64,000 nt of DNA from Actinostola sp. cb2023 (taxonomy: Eukaryota > Cnidaria > Anthozoa > Actiniaria > Actinostolidae). This document shows positions 60,001-64,000 of the stretch, one piece after another. The DNA lies in the NCBI GenBank assembly GCA_033675265.1, contig JAUJYZ010001188.1, forward strand, positions 135,001 through 199,000. Direction: 5' to 3'. The position numbers and the translations under genes are program-made. The notes under the pieces were generated by a model. The model was not told the DNA's origin. It did no database searches and saw only the letters and a program-made list of their open reading frames with translations. Numbering within the stretch: position 1 is the stretch's first letter; the number at the start of each line of letters is the position of its first letter.

Positions 60001-63000
60001 TGTCAGTAGGTTGTTGGTAGGTTGTTGGTAGGTTGTTGGTAGGTTGTCAGTAGGTTGTCAGTAAGTTATCAGTAGGTTGTTGGTAGGTTGTCAGTAGGTT
60101 GTTGGTAGGTTGTTGGTAGGTTGTCAGTAGGCTGTCAGTAGGTTGTTGGTAGGTTGTTGGTAGGTTGTTGGTAGGTTGTTGGTAGGCTGTCAGTAGGTTG
60201 TTGGTAGGTTGTCAATAGGTTGTCAGTAGGTTGTTGGTAGGCTGTCAGTAGGCTGTCAGTAGGTTGTTGGTAGGTTGTTGGTAGGTTGTTGGTAGGTTGT
60301 TGGTAGGTTGTTGGTAGGTTGTTGGTAGGTTGTTGGTAGGTTGTTGGTAGGTTGTTGGTAGGTTGTTGGTAGGTTGTTGGTAGGTTGTTGGTAGGTTGTT
60401 GGTAGGTTGTTGGTAGGTTGTTGGTAGGTTGTTGGTAGGTTGTCAGTAGGTTGTTGGTAGGCTGTCAGTTGGTTGTTGGTAGGTTGTCAGCCGGTTGTCA
60501 GTAGGTTGTTGTCAGGTTGTCAGTAGGTTGATGGCAGGTTGTCAGTAGGGTGTTGGTAGGTTGTCAGTAGGTTGTTGGCACGTTGTCAGTGGGTTGTCAG
60601 TAGGTTGTTGGTAGGTTGTCAGTAGGTTGTCAATAGGTTGTTGGCAGGTTGTCAGTATGTTGATGGTAGGTTGTCAGTAGGTTGTCAGTAGGTTGTTGGC
60701 AGGTTGTCAGTGGGTTGTTGATAGATTGTCAGTAGGTTGTCAGTAGGTTGTCAGTAGGTTGTCAGTAGCCTGTTGGTAGGTTGTTGGTAGGTTGTCAGCA
60801 TGTTATCAGTAGGTTGTCAGTAGGTTATCAGTAGGTTGTTGGTAGGTTGTCAGTGGGTTGTCAGGAGGTTGTCAGTAGGTTGTTGGTAGGTTGTCAGTAG
60901 GTTGTTGGCAGGTTGTCAGTGGGTTGTTGGTAGGTTATCAGGAGGTTGTCAGTAGGTTGTCGGTAGGTTGTCAGTAGGTTGTTGGTAGGTTGTCGGTAGG
61001 TTGTTGGTAGACTGTCAGTAGGTTGTTGGTAGGTTGTTGGCAGGTTGTCAGTGGGTTGTCAGTGGGTTGTTGGTAGGTTGTCAGTAGGTTATCAGTAGGT
61101 TGTCAGTAGGTTGTCAGTAAGTTGTCAGTAGGTTGTTGGTAGGTTGTCAGTAGGTTGTTGGTAGGTTGTCAGTGGGTTGTTGGAAGGTTGTCAGGAGGTT
61201 ATCAGTAGGTTGTCAGTAGGTTGTCAGTAGGTTGTCGGTAGGTTGTTGGTAGGCTGTCAGTAGGTTGTTGGTAGGTTGTCAGTAGGTTGTCAGTAGGTTG
61301 TTGGTAGGCTGTCAGTAGGTTGTTGGTAGGTTGTCAGTAGGGTGTTGGTAGGTTGTCGGTAGGTTGTCGGTAGGTTGTCGGTAGGTTGTTGGTAGGTTGT
61401 GAGGAGGTTGTTGGTAGGTTGTCGGTAGGTTGTCAGTAGGTTGTCAGTGGGTTGTTGGTAGGTTGTCGGTAGGTTGTTGGTAGGTTGTCAGTAGGTTGTC
61501 GGTAGGTTGTTGGTAGGCTGTCAGTAGGTTGTTGGTAGGTTGTCAGTAGGGTGTTGGTAGGCTGTCAGTAGGTTGTTGGTAGGTTGTCAGTAGGTTGTCA
61601 GTAGGTTGTTGGTAGGCTGTCAGTAGGTTGTTGGTAGGTTGTCAGTAGGGTGTTGGTAGGTTGTCGGTAGGTTGTCTGTAGGTTGTCGGTAGGTTGTTGG
61701 TAGGTTGTGAGGAGGTTGTTGGTAGGTTGTCGGTAGGTTGTCAGTAGGTTGTCAGTAGGGTGTTGGTAGGCTGTCAGTAGGTTGTTGGTAGGTTGTTGGT
61801 AGGTTGTGAGGAGGTTGTTGGTAGGCTGTCAGTAGGTTGTTGGTAGGTTGTCAGTAGGGTGTTGGTAGGTTGTCGGTAGGTTGTCGGTAGGTTGTCGGTA
61901 GGTTGTTGGTAGGTTGTGAGGAGGTTGTTGGTAGGTTGTCGGTAGGTTGTCAGTAGGTTGTCAGTGGGTTGTTGGTAGGTTGTCGGTAGGTTGTTGCTAG
62001 GCTGTCAGTAGGTTGTTGGTAGGTTGTCAGTAGGTTGTCAGTAGGCTGTCAGTAGGTTGTCAGTAAGTTGTCAGTCAGTTGCTGGTAGGTTGTTGGCAGG
62101 CTGTCCACAGCACAGTCATTCCGCACAACTGTGTATTTCAATAATTCAGTGTTATTTCAAAAGTGTGACAAGTTTTTAATGGTTATTTTGCTTACAGCTG
62201 TTGTGATTGTCCGTTGTACTTGTTGTCTTCATCCTCTGGTATGATATTCATAGTGAACAAGAGAAGGACTCTTACAAACACAGACTTGGGCTCTGATGAC
62301 ACACAAACACAGGAACCAAGAACTGCTTTGGCTCTGCCACCAAAAAAAGAAAACACCATTCTTATGTTCATATTCCACATTGCAGGAACAATAATCAAAT
62401 CTGCTAAGTGTGGCTACTGATATGTTCGACAGCACAGAAGTATGTAAGTAGTTTAAAATATATTTTCATTTGCTGTTATATTTCACACTACCTTATTACA
62501 GCTCTGCCTTGTGGCATGTACATTTGTATATCGTTTGTACTACTACTAGCTATATCTTTACAAATTATATCTTATTGTCAATTGTTCTTTTATACATGTT
62601 TTGTAGAGTGCAGACACTATATGCATAAAACCAAACCAACATGTTTTTTTTTGCTTCAATTTACAGTGTATATAAAAAATAGCATCTATCATTCAACCAC
62701 AACGGCGAAAATTTTTTTTTCAGACATCACAACAACATAAGTTAACTACTGTAGGTGCTCATATACAAATAATGAAAGTGGGAGGAAGGGAAGAAAAAAA
62801 GACAGAAAAAGGGCAAGAATGGAGCATTAGCAAAGGAAAGGAACTTACAACAATAGAGAGAGAAAAAAAAAAGGAATTCAATAATTAAATTAACTAAATA
62901 AAATATAAAATATATAGACATAGAAATTAATAAAATAAAATAAAATGAAATAAAAAAAATTTACGGAAAAAAAGAACTAAAAATACAAATCAAAATGAAT

Positions 63001-63239
63001 TCAATGTTGGTCATGTTACCTTTTCAAGAGGATAGCTGAGCTGTTACCGAACAGAGTTCTTTGAGTTTCTCCATGTTTTATTAGGGCTTCAATAACATGG
63101 TTTTTGGTTTGCCCTTTTTGTTGGGATGTCTTAGTCTGTAGGATGTGTAAAGCCTTGCCTAAGTCTTTAAGATCTCCAGCTGATAATAGTTTAAGAGTAT
63201 TCTTCAAGTCAGTCAGACCTTTCTCGCTCTCTAGAAAAC
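35967..63239 (-). CDS. FAN1: FAN1 structure-specific nuclease, last ten exons (5' end outside window)
   Basis: A 5'-flap endonuclease and 5'-3' exonuclease that acts in the nucleus in interstrand crosslink repair. Exons in order, all GT-AG and phase-consistent: A 63239-63020, B 62333-62196, C 54374-54131, D 52898-52668, E 51855-51676, F 48785-48531, G 47833-47738, H 36610-36512, I 36388-36260, J 36077-35967, about 567 residues, against 1017 for human FAN1. Exon A encodes the SAP-type helix region ([17 protein letters not shown]); C to E the TPR-like helical part ([31 protein letters not shown]); F to J the VRR-NUC domain. Catalytic residues are present: Glu in GIHGE (F), Asp in GMPDLVVW (I), Glu and Lys in [11 protein letters not shown] (J). 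The UBZ end and start codon lie beyond 64,000. Introns B-C and G-H are swollen to 7.8 and 11.1 kb by retroelements. The identification is firm; the join from E to F is the least conserved stretch. Confidence 0.93.
36089..36276. repeat. 32-bp tandem repeat containing the FAN1 exon I splice donor
   Basis: Six 32-bp copies of CTAACAATTACCCTGTATTG plus AAGGTTACAACA (plus strand). On the minus strand the rightmost copy includes the last bases of exon I and its donor (CAATACAGG then GTAATTG); the other copies repeat that exon-end and donor context within the intron. Confidence 0.9.
36802..37680 (-). CDS. DIRS tyrosine recombinase
   Basis: A 292-residue frame, uninterrupted. The C-terminal half shows the tyrosine-recombinase signature: an early Arg in the [13 protein letters not shown] region, then [11 protein letters not shown] (His-x-x-Arg) and a catalytic Tyr in the [13 protein letters not shown] segment about 30 residues later. 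It would integrate the circular DNA form by strand exchange without target duplication. It sits directly after the RT-RNase H part, with little spacing, as in DIRS elements. It overlaps FAN1 intron sequence only. Confidence 0.85.
   Translation of the reverse strand: MFCIYFNFSPIPANTELVCLYAQFLSRTLTTPSIRNYLSGVKLLHIFVNADYSFSKDFILSLTLRGISRAALHTPCRAPPVTPSLLLRVARTLNYHSDRLHSTLHCAFLFSFFLMARLANIVPSSRFAFNYKRHLTRGDVAFSDTGLIVTFKCTKTIQFGERLLQIPLLRIHGSPLCPVAAYSRMVQLLPANCRSAVFIMPFQGSYIPLTKRALVSSFRKHLAIAGVELSHSYRGHSFRRGAASWAFSIGIPGEIIQIYGDWTSDAYKRYLEFSLQSKVCFADTVRQALCPA
37795..38811 (-). pseudogene. DIRS reverse transcriptase (3' part) and RNase H
   Basis: It starts at the right edge of the foldback insertion and carries the RT active-site block NYLDDFIG, then the thumb region and RNase H motifs [19 protein letters not shown] and [11 protein letters not shown]. 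The frame changes once near 38,050, between RCDNLVAV and the next conserved block, so the RNase H end continues in another frame to 37,795. With the upstream part it forms one gene cut by two insertions. No functional protein is expected. Confidence 0.85.
38814..38999. repeat. left 27-bp tandem array of the foldback
   Basis: About six units; the first two are irregular (CAGGCCACTTAGACTGG, and an extra GGACTTGGACT), the rest regular. Confidence 0.9.
39121..39390 (-). other. unrecognised open frame inside the foldback
   Basis: A minus-strand frame of about 88 residues with a balanced composition ([19 protein letters not shown] onward) looks more protein-like than its neighbours, but I do not recognise it and see no zinc or catalytic motif. 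It may be a captured exon or chance. Confidence 0.25.
40138..40166. repeat. poly-G run of 29
   Basis: Twenty-nine consecutive G on the plus strand. Its length is likely unstable or assembly-dependent. Confidence 0.9.
40274..40360 (-). mobile_element. tRNA-derived SINE head
   Basis: On the minus strand, ATGGCACAGTTGGTTAGTGC is a good A box and GGTCCCGAGTTCGATTCCC a good B box, 30 bases apart, as in tRNA genes. The sequence continues in both directions without matched acceptor stems, which fits a tRNA-related SINE and not a tRNA gene. Its full extent is probably about 40,225-40,440. Confidence 0.65.
40460..42050. other. interior of the foldback, nothing recognised
   Basis: AT-rich DNA with no long open frame. 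The left edge has ACAATAGAACGA and its inverse (40,462-40,505), a small hairpin. Confidence 0.5.
42053..42313. repeat. right 27-bp tandem array of the foldback
   Basis: About ten inverted units (GTCCAGTCCATGTTTTACAG plus TTTTTGA), of which the three most internal read TTTAAAG instead of TTTACAG. Confidence 0.9.
42316..42378 (-). pseudogene. DIRS RT fragment between two insertions
   Basis: Only 63 bases of the host element remain between two independent insertions. They encode the conserved block [18 protein letters not shown], which in DIRS RTs lies between the first catalytic Asp region and the DD box. It continues in frame from the 44-kb part on one side and to the 38.8-kb part on the other. 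Confidence 0.85.
42379..44065 (+). mobile_element. ACTCGGG-family element, copy in the RT gene, GTT duplication
   Basis: It starts ACTCGGGCCCAGGCCGCAGG and ends ATATATCGGGT, with GTT flanking both sides (42,376-42,378; 44,066-44,068). The first 630 bases are also found inverted at 45,290-45,920. Part of it (GACCTATGCAACCTCAAGAC to CGACGTTTCGGGATCTGAA) is repeated internally at 43,448-43,642. The terminal inverted repeat is only a few bases. No transposase is seen; a non-autonomous DNA element with 3-bp duplication. Confidence 0.75.
44066..44790 (-). pseudogene. DIRS reverse transcriptase (5' part)
   Basis: It begins near [14 protein letters not shown], shifts frame once near 44,520, and continues through [15 protein letters not shown] and [17 protein letters not shown] to [20 protein letters not shown], which contains the first catalytic Asp block. 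It is cut at 44,066 by the ACTCGGG-family element and continues at 42,378. DIRS-type wording in every block makes the family call firm. Confidence 0.85.
44873..45065 (-). pseudogene. DIRS gag, 3' part
   Basis: It encodes a Cys/His-rich C-terminal segment ([35 protein letters not shown]) typical of DIRS gag proteins, ending at 44,873. It is separated from the main gag frame by the insertion at 45,069-45,920, and the two parts are not in the same frame across the insertion. Confidence 0.7.
45069..45920 (-). mobile_element. ACTCGGG-family element, copy in gag, GTT duplication
   Basis: Read on the minus strand it starts ACTCGGGCCCAGG, matches the RT copy for about 630 bases, then diverges into repeated CAACTGACATTG-like blocks and ends CCCCCGT. 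AAC (GTT on the minus strand) flanks both ends (45,066-45,068; 45,921-45,923). It is in opposite orientation to the RT copy, so the two can pair as a 630-bp inverted repeat. Confidence 0.75.
45921..46797 (-). pseudogene. DIRS gag, 5' part
   Basis: It starts at the ATG giving [14 protein letters not shown] (46,797). An N-terminal Cys/His cluster is followed by a Ser/Asp-rich linker and the conserved helical part ([49 protein letters not shown]). It would package the element RNA. The open frame runs through into the inserted element to 45,736, so the last 60 codons are foreign. It is interrupted after SSSASAS. Confidence 0.8.
46999..47026. repeat. 28-base perfect palindrome near the DIRS 5' edge
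   Basis: GGGGTATTCTGCA followed by its exact inverse, with no loop. A second short hairpin (ATAGAAC..GTTCTAT) follows at 47,045-47,064. It may belong to the DIRS terminus or mark the target. Confidence 0.6.
47305..47523. mobile_element. MITE of GTTCACACTAGCGTCGG type
   Basis: TAAGCCTGGTTCACACTAGC at the left and the inverse CGCTAGTGTACACCAGCGGCTTTA at the right, with GGAATCG words between. About 215 bp upstream of FAN1 exon G in plus coordinates, thus in the intron after exon G. Confidence 0.6.
48073..48373. mobile_element. foldback MITE, TIR GGCGACTTGCACTAAGAGG, copy 1
   Basis: Arms of about 120 bp pair almost perfectly (GTCACGTGACCCCAACACCC, TTAAATCGAACAGCAG, TCCAGAAATGAAAAGAGC). It lies between FAN1 exons F and G. 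Confidence 0.8.
48861..50279. mobile_element. 1.42-kb foldback with 8-bp duplication TAACACTG
   Basis: TAGCCTGCGTAGCGGCGTAC at the left and the inverse GTACGCCGCTACGCAGGCTA at the right, with TAACACTG directly outside both (48,853-48,860; 50,280-50,287). The arms are then strongly purine/pyrimidine biased (GGGAAGGAGGGAGGGGAAGG and its inverse) and end at TGCAATGATAACC/GGTTATCATTGCA. An 8-bp duplication fits hAT, P or Merlin types. No transposase frame is seen. In the FAN1 intron after exon E. Confidence 0.8.
50620..51068. repeat. foldback bounded by long G and C runs
   Basis: C(16) then G(21) at 50,657-50,693 and C(30) at 51,029-51,058 bracket a unit whose ends GACTTCCATATATAAAGTGG and CCACTTTATATATGGGAGTC are inverse copies. 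GTACCTTTTAGGGG words recur inside. ACGGCCTTAAT occurs on both sides. Homopolymer lengths may be unreliable. Confidence 0.65.
51390..51655. mobile_element. foldback MITE, TIR of the 48,073 family, copy 2
   Basis: It shares GACTTGCACTAAGA, CCAACACCCTTAAATCGAAC and TCCAGAAATGAAAAGAGCAA with copy 1, with a duplicated left end and a different centre. It ends about 20 bases from the splice donor of FAN1 exon E. Confidence 0.75.
52536..52646. repeat. (ATT)n microsatellite beside FAN1 exon D
   Basis: ATT triplets with regular ATC interruptions. It ends about 20 bases before the exon D donor. Confidence 0.9.
52980..53690. repeat. triplet-based minisatellite in the FAN1 intron between exons C and D
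   Basis: CCACCACCAGGACTACAA units of 18 bp mixed with CAC/CAT triplets. Long frames on both strands (Pro/His-rich on plus, Gly/Val-rich on minus) come from repeat periodicity and have no splice or domain support. Confidence 0.9.
53765..54013. mobile_element. MITE, TIR ACCAACTGTCAAAG, copy 2
   Basis: Nearly the same as 8345-8588 along its whole length. GTTATAT and ATATAAC flank it. It is 120 bases downstream of FAN1 exon C. Confidence 0.8.
54474..55280. repeat. 11-bp minisatellite, left part
   Basis: GTAGGTTGTTG units with variants ending TGA, TCA and TTG. On this side TGA variants dominate. It is cut by the Gypsy element at 55,281. Confidence 0.95.
55281..55427 (+). repeat. Gypsy 5' LTR
   Basis: Begins TG and ends CA. 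It contains TTGGGTTCCCTGTG, a word also found in the CACAGG-family arms, and an ATGCCGCAAGGCAT hairpin. Confidence 0.95.
55429..55440 (+). promoter_or_regulatory. Gypsy primer-binding site
   Basis: TGGCGACGAGGA starts one base after the 5' LTR and begins with TGG, the complement of a tRNA CCA end. The tRNA species is not assigned. Confidence 0.7.
55489..56562 (+). CDS. Gypsy gag and N-terminal part of protease
   Basis: The start is the ATG giving MSTETEKN; an upstream in-frame TTG is less likely. A helical capsid part (about residues 20-180) is followed by a basic linker and two CCHC zinc knuckles ([30 protein letters not shown]), then the protease active site [10 protein letters not shown]. 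It coats and packages the element RNA and cleaves the polyprotein. The frame ends soon after the protease active site in a run of five C; protease-like sequence continues downstream in a different frame and then a third, so two small frame changes lie within about 80 bases. These are most simply disabling indels or assembly errors. Confidence 0.88.
   Translation: MSTETEKNIIGKFDCYGDASTLGTRWTRWLKSFELFADAQGLIITDDSDKNKQRRRAQLLHYAGPDTQDVFYTLADTGADSDYKAAVDALNAHFRPQVNSAYARHAFKQINQQENETILQFVTRLRRGAKDCNYGEDTDNHIRDEVLQKCRSEYLRRRLLEEDKELTLKRTLDIAQQCEKVEKQMEAMSVPKTAKETTTNEINRIHENPKRGDRYKRGDNRCYRCGGTGHYGRDPSCPARGKTCRECGGRDHFASQCKSRSSSSRSHGNQDKKPNRNTANAVQTDEEEAYAFSVCDNKQEKIPVIVGGCEISMIVDSGASANILDRQTWEWLKRNKIKCESARSSRKLYTYGSEKPP
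56600..58009 (+). CDS. Gypsy reverse transcriptase and RNase H
   Basis: The open frame begins before 56,600, but coding homology starts near [17 protein letters not shown], the end of the protease. RT blocks follow: [35 protein letters not shown] (first Asp), [14 protein letters not shown], and [10 protein letters not shown] (Asp-Asp pair, with Ser where many RTs have Val or Ile before DD). RNase H has [14 protein letters not shown] and the [15 protein letters not shown] segment. The frame ends at 58,009 and the protein-like sequence continues one base out of phase in the next frame, a single-base break. Confidence 0.88.
   Translation, partial: KNNSTEGEFCVIDGRGESLLGRATAVRLGVLKVGVDISAVDERLQPIGETIQEKYPEVFRGVGMLKGRAVQLHIDPNVKPVAQPIRRTPFSLRSKVEEKIKELIDMDIIEPVAGPTPWVNPVVVVPKPNGDIRLCIDMRRANEAILRERHPIPTVDEITQDMNGSKVFSKLDLKWGYHQLELTPDSREITTFVTHCGLFRYKRLLFGVSLASEQYQHEIQTTLAGIDGQENISDDIIVHGEDQAEHDKRLEKVVKRLGECGLTLNAAKCQFSMDKLTFVGMVLSEKGVSCTTEKVRAVTEAREPQTASEVRSFLGLVNYCGRFIPDLATVSEPLRHLTKQGTQFEFGMEQKQAFEELKRRLSNAETLGYFDKDAPTQVDADASPVGLGAILTQHQKDGPRVISYASRSLSDTERRYSQTEKEALALVWACEKFHPYVYGVPFELITDHKPLEVIYGIKSKPCARIESGY
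58006..59478 (+). CDS. Gypsy integrase
   Basis: The first 25 residues complete RNase H ([15 protein letters not shown]). Then come the zinc-binding HHCC module (HEGHLDI with a later CKACHGC) and the catalytic core with Asp in AVDLLGP, Asp in TSDNGPQF and Glu in ANGEVERQ, spaced as in DDE integrases. A C-terminal GPY-like region ([18 protein letters not shown]) and a Glu/Ser-rich tail follow. The core is uninterrupted. It would join the element DNA to the target. Confidence 0.9.
   Translation: MRMQPYNFKVKYKPGAQNIADSLSRLVVESGAKGNYATKAEEYVRFVAVSATPRAMTTREVEEASATDEELSEVRKCIEGVRWEQLTYKQYIPVSSELCTIGHLVLRGTRTVAPMKLRPRLLALAHEGHLDIVGTKQKLRSKVWWPGMERDVEKYCKACHGCQLVSRPDPPEPVTSTDLPAGPWRDLAVDLLGPLPSGESILVVVDYYSRYYETDVLRSTVTAKVIASLEEMFSRHGLPESLTSDNGPQFVASEFAAYMEQEGIRHHKTTAKWPQANGEVERQNRSILKRLKIAHAEKKDWRKELNTYLTAYRGLPHPTTGVSPAELLFGRKIRTRLPQLSDIHVEQGVRDRDAEQKARYKEYADVKRGATYSDVNIGDRVLVKQEKENKLTTTFNPEPYRVVSKTGNSILVESPDGAQYSRNSSHVKKFVSQATERTAEGNNGSDEGTEETTSSQQPSGAEEIKQPYTPRPPRTRRLPSRLDDYVVTKA
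59580..59593 (+). promoter_or_regulatory. Gypsy polypurine tract
   Basis: AGAAGGGAAGAGA ends exactly at the 3' LTR and would prime second-strand synthesis. Confidence 0.7.
59594..59740 (+). repeat. Gypsy 3' LTR
   Basis: Same as the 5' LTR except one A to C change (TTCATAGAG to TTCATCGAG). Confidence 0.95.
59741..62105. repeat. 11-bp minisatellite, right part
   Basis: Same GTAGGTTGTTG array as at 54,474-55,280. On this side TTG and TCA variants dominate, with a pure TTG run at about 60,250-60,440 and larger repeated blocks (for example one of about 340 bp recurring near 61,300, 61,640 and 61,850). Confidence 0.95.
62400..63010. other. FAN1 intron between exons A and B
   Basis: AT-rich with A-rich low-complexity stretches (62,840-62,990). 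No repeat family or gene recognised. Confidence 0.5.
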
Positions 63240-63420
63240 CTTGAAGAAAACAAAAAATTAAAAACATATTTATTTAATTTATCTCATAAATCATAGTTTT
63301 TTTAATTATTTAAAAAATTGTATCTTCCATTTTATTGCATCTCGCCTTTTTATTTTTTTTACATGTACTTTCTTAACAATATTTTTCTTGATACTATGTA
63401 TATTTGTAAGTTTGACCTAA

Positions 63421-63665
63421 TATTTAACAATTATTCGCCGAAGGCGAAGTGATTATTGGCGAATATATTCACCATAATCACTGAGCCTGAGGTGAATAAT
63501 TGTTTTAGTATAATTTTAGACATGAATATCAGAGAAAAGAATACTGTTTTATTAGTACTTCTGCGCTGGAGATTTACTTTCGCTCTCGACCAGTGATTAT
63601 CATCTCATAATCACTGGTCACTCGACCAATCACGGCACGCAAAACTCTATATTCAAGTCTAAAAT
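63421..63665. repeat. inverted repeats of AATAATTGTT / TCGCC type
   Basis: ATTATTCGCCGAAGGCGAAGTGATTAT and the related inverse blocks (AATCACTG, GGTGAATAAT) form overlapping hairpins; AGTGATTATCATCTCATAATCACT follows at 63,592. Ends share TATAATTTTAGAC and GTCTAAAATTATA (63,510-63,522; 63,656-63,668), which suggests a MITE of about 160 bp. Confidence 0.55.
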
Positions 63666-63722
63666 TATACTAAACACAGCTGGTGTAGTATCAGAACAAT
63701 TGAAGGAATGCAGGATCTTTTA

Positions 63723-63870
63723 AAATAGCTGATATTGAAGTTACACACCAATGACTCTGAACAAAGGTTTCAAGTCGAGGCTATCGGGTCAAGTTTTTGT
63801 TCTGACCCGAAAGCCTCGACTTGAAACCGTTGTTCAGAGTCATTGGTGTGTAACTTCAATATCAGCTATT
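63723..63870. repeat. 148-bp long hairpin upstream of FAN1 exon A
   Basis: Arms of about 67 bases (AATAGCTGATATTGAAGTTA, ACACCAATGACTCTGAACAA, GTTTCAAGTCGAGGCT) pair with three or four mismatches around a short loop. Confidence 0.8.
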
Positions 63871-64000
63871 GCAGGTTACAAACTAAAAATGTTGCAAATC
63901 CAATACAGTCAACCTCTCCATATTATGCATCTCAGACGAAATTTTGTGTTTGTTGAGGTGGCAGTTGTATGTGAGGTAGTCATTAGTTTAGGGTTGACTG

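Noticed and set aside
54474..62105. CRISPR-like array
   Set aside because: Units of 11 bp without spacers, in an animal intron; a minisatellite.

Overview
The window is nuclear DNA from an invertebrate animal, most likely a cnidarian such as a stony coral or anemone. That placement is inference: the genes are animal genes with GT-AG introns, the host genes look like single-copy housekeeping loci, and the intergenic DNA is packed with foldback/MITE elements plus DIRS and Ty3/Gypsy elements. There is no bacterial gene organisation, CRISPR array or operon.

Layout. (1) Positions 1 to about 20,600 hold no host gene that I recognise. They are a patchwork of DNA-transposon-derived inverted-repeat elements, many with readable target-site duplications (TTAA, a 9-bp, a 7-bp and a 6-bp duplication), and one broken inverted copy of part of the BHMT locus at about 13.95-14.53 kb. 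(2) 21,142-31,544, plus strand: a complete nine-exon gene for betaine-homocysteine S-methyltransferase (404 residues). (3) 33,083-34,657, minus strand: a complete two-exon gene for a membrane RING-CH (MARCH-type) E3 ubiquitin ligase. (4) 35,967-63,239 and beyond, minus strand: the last ten exons of the structure-specific DNA repair nuclease FAN1 (SAP region through the VRR-NUC catalytic domain); the 5' part lies beyond the window.

The FAN1 introns carry most of the mobile DNA. The 11-kb intron between exons G and H contains a degraded DIRS-like tyrosine-recombinase retrotransposon (gag, RT-RNase H, YR). It is itself interrupted by three later DNA insertions: a 3.5-kb foldback whose arms are 27-bp tandem repeats (TA duplication), and two copies of a second family in opposite orientations (3-bp duplication). 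The intron between exons B and C holds an 11-bp minisatellite of about 3.2 kb, split by a 4.46-kb Ty3/Gypsy element whose two 147-bp LTRs differ at one base. Smaller MITEs, foldbacks, microsatellites and a Gly/Pro-type triplet minisatellite fill the other introns.

The three host genes have unrelated functions (one-carbon metabolism, membrane protein ubiquitination, interstrand crosslink repair). The strongest observations are the stratified nesting of elements, which gives a relative order of insertions; a TIR family built from an iterated CACAGG-type motif with 7-bp duplications, one copy of which splits a tRNA-like sequence; a foldback with telomere-like octamer arms; a FAN1 splice donor embedded in a six-copy tandem repeat; and the chimeric BHMT duplicate.
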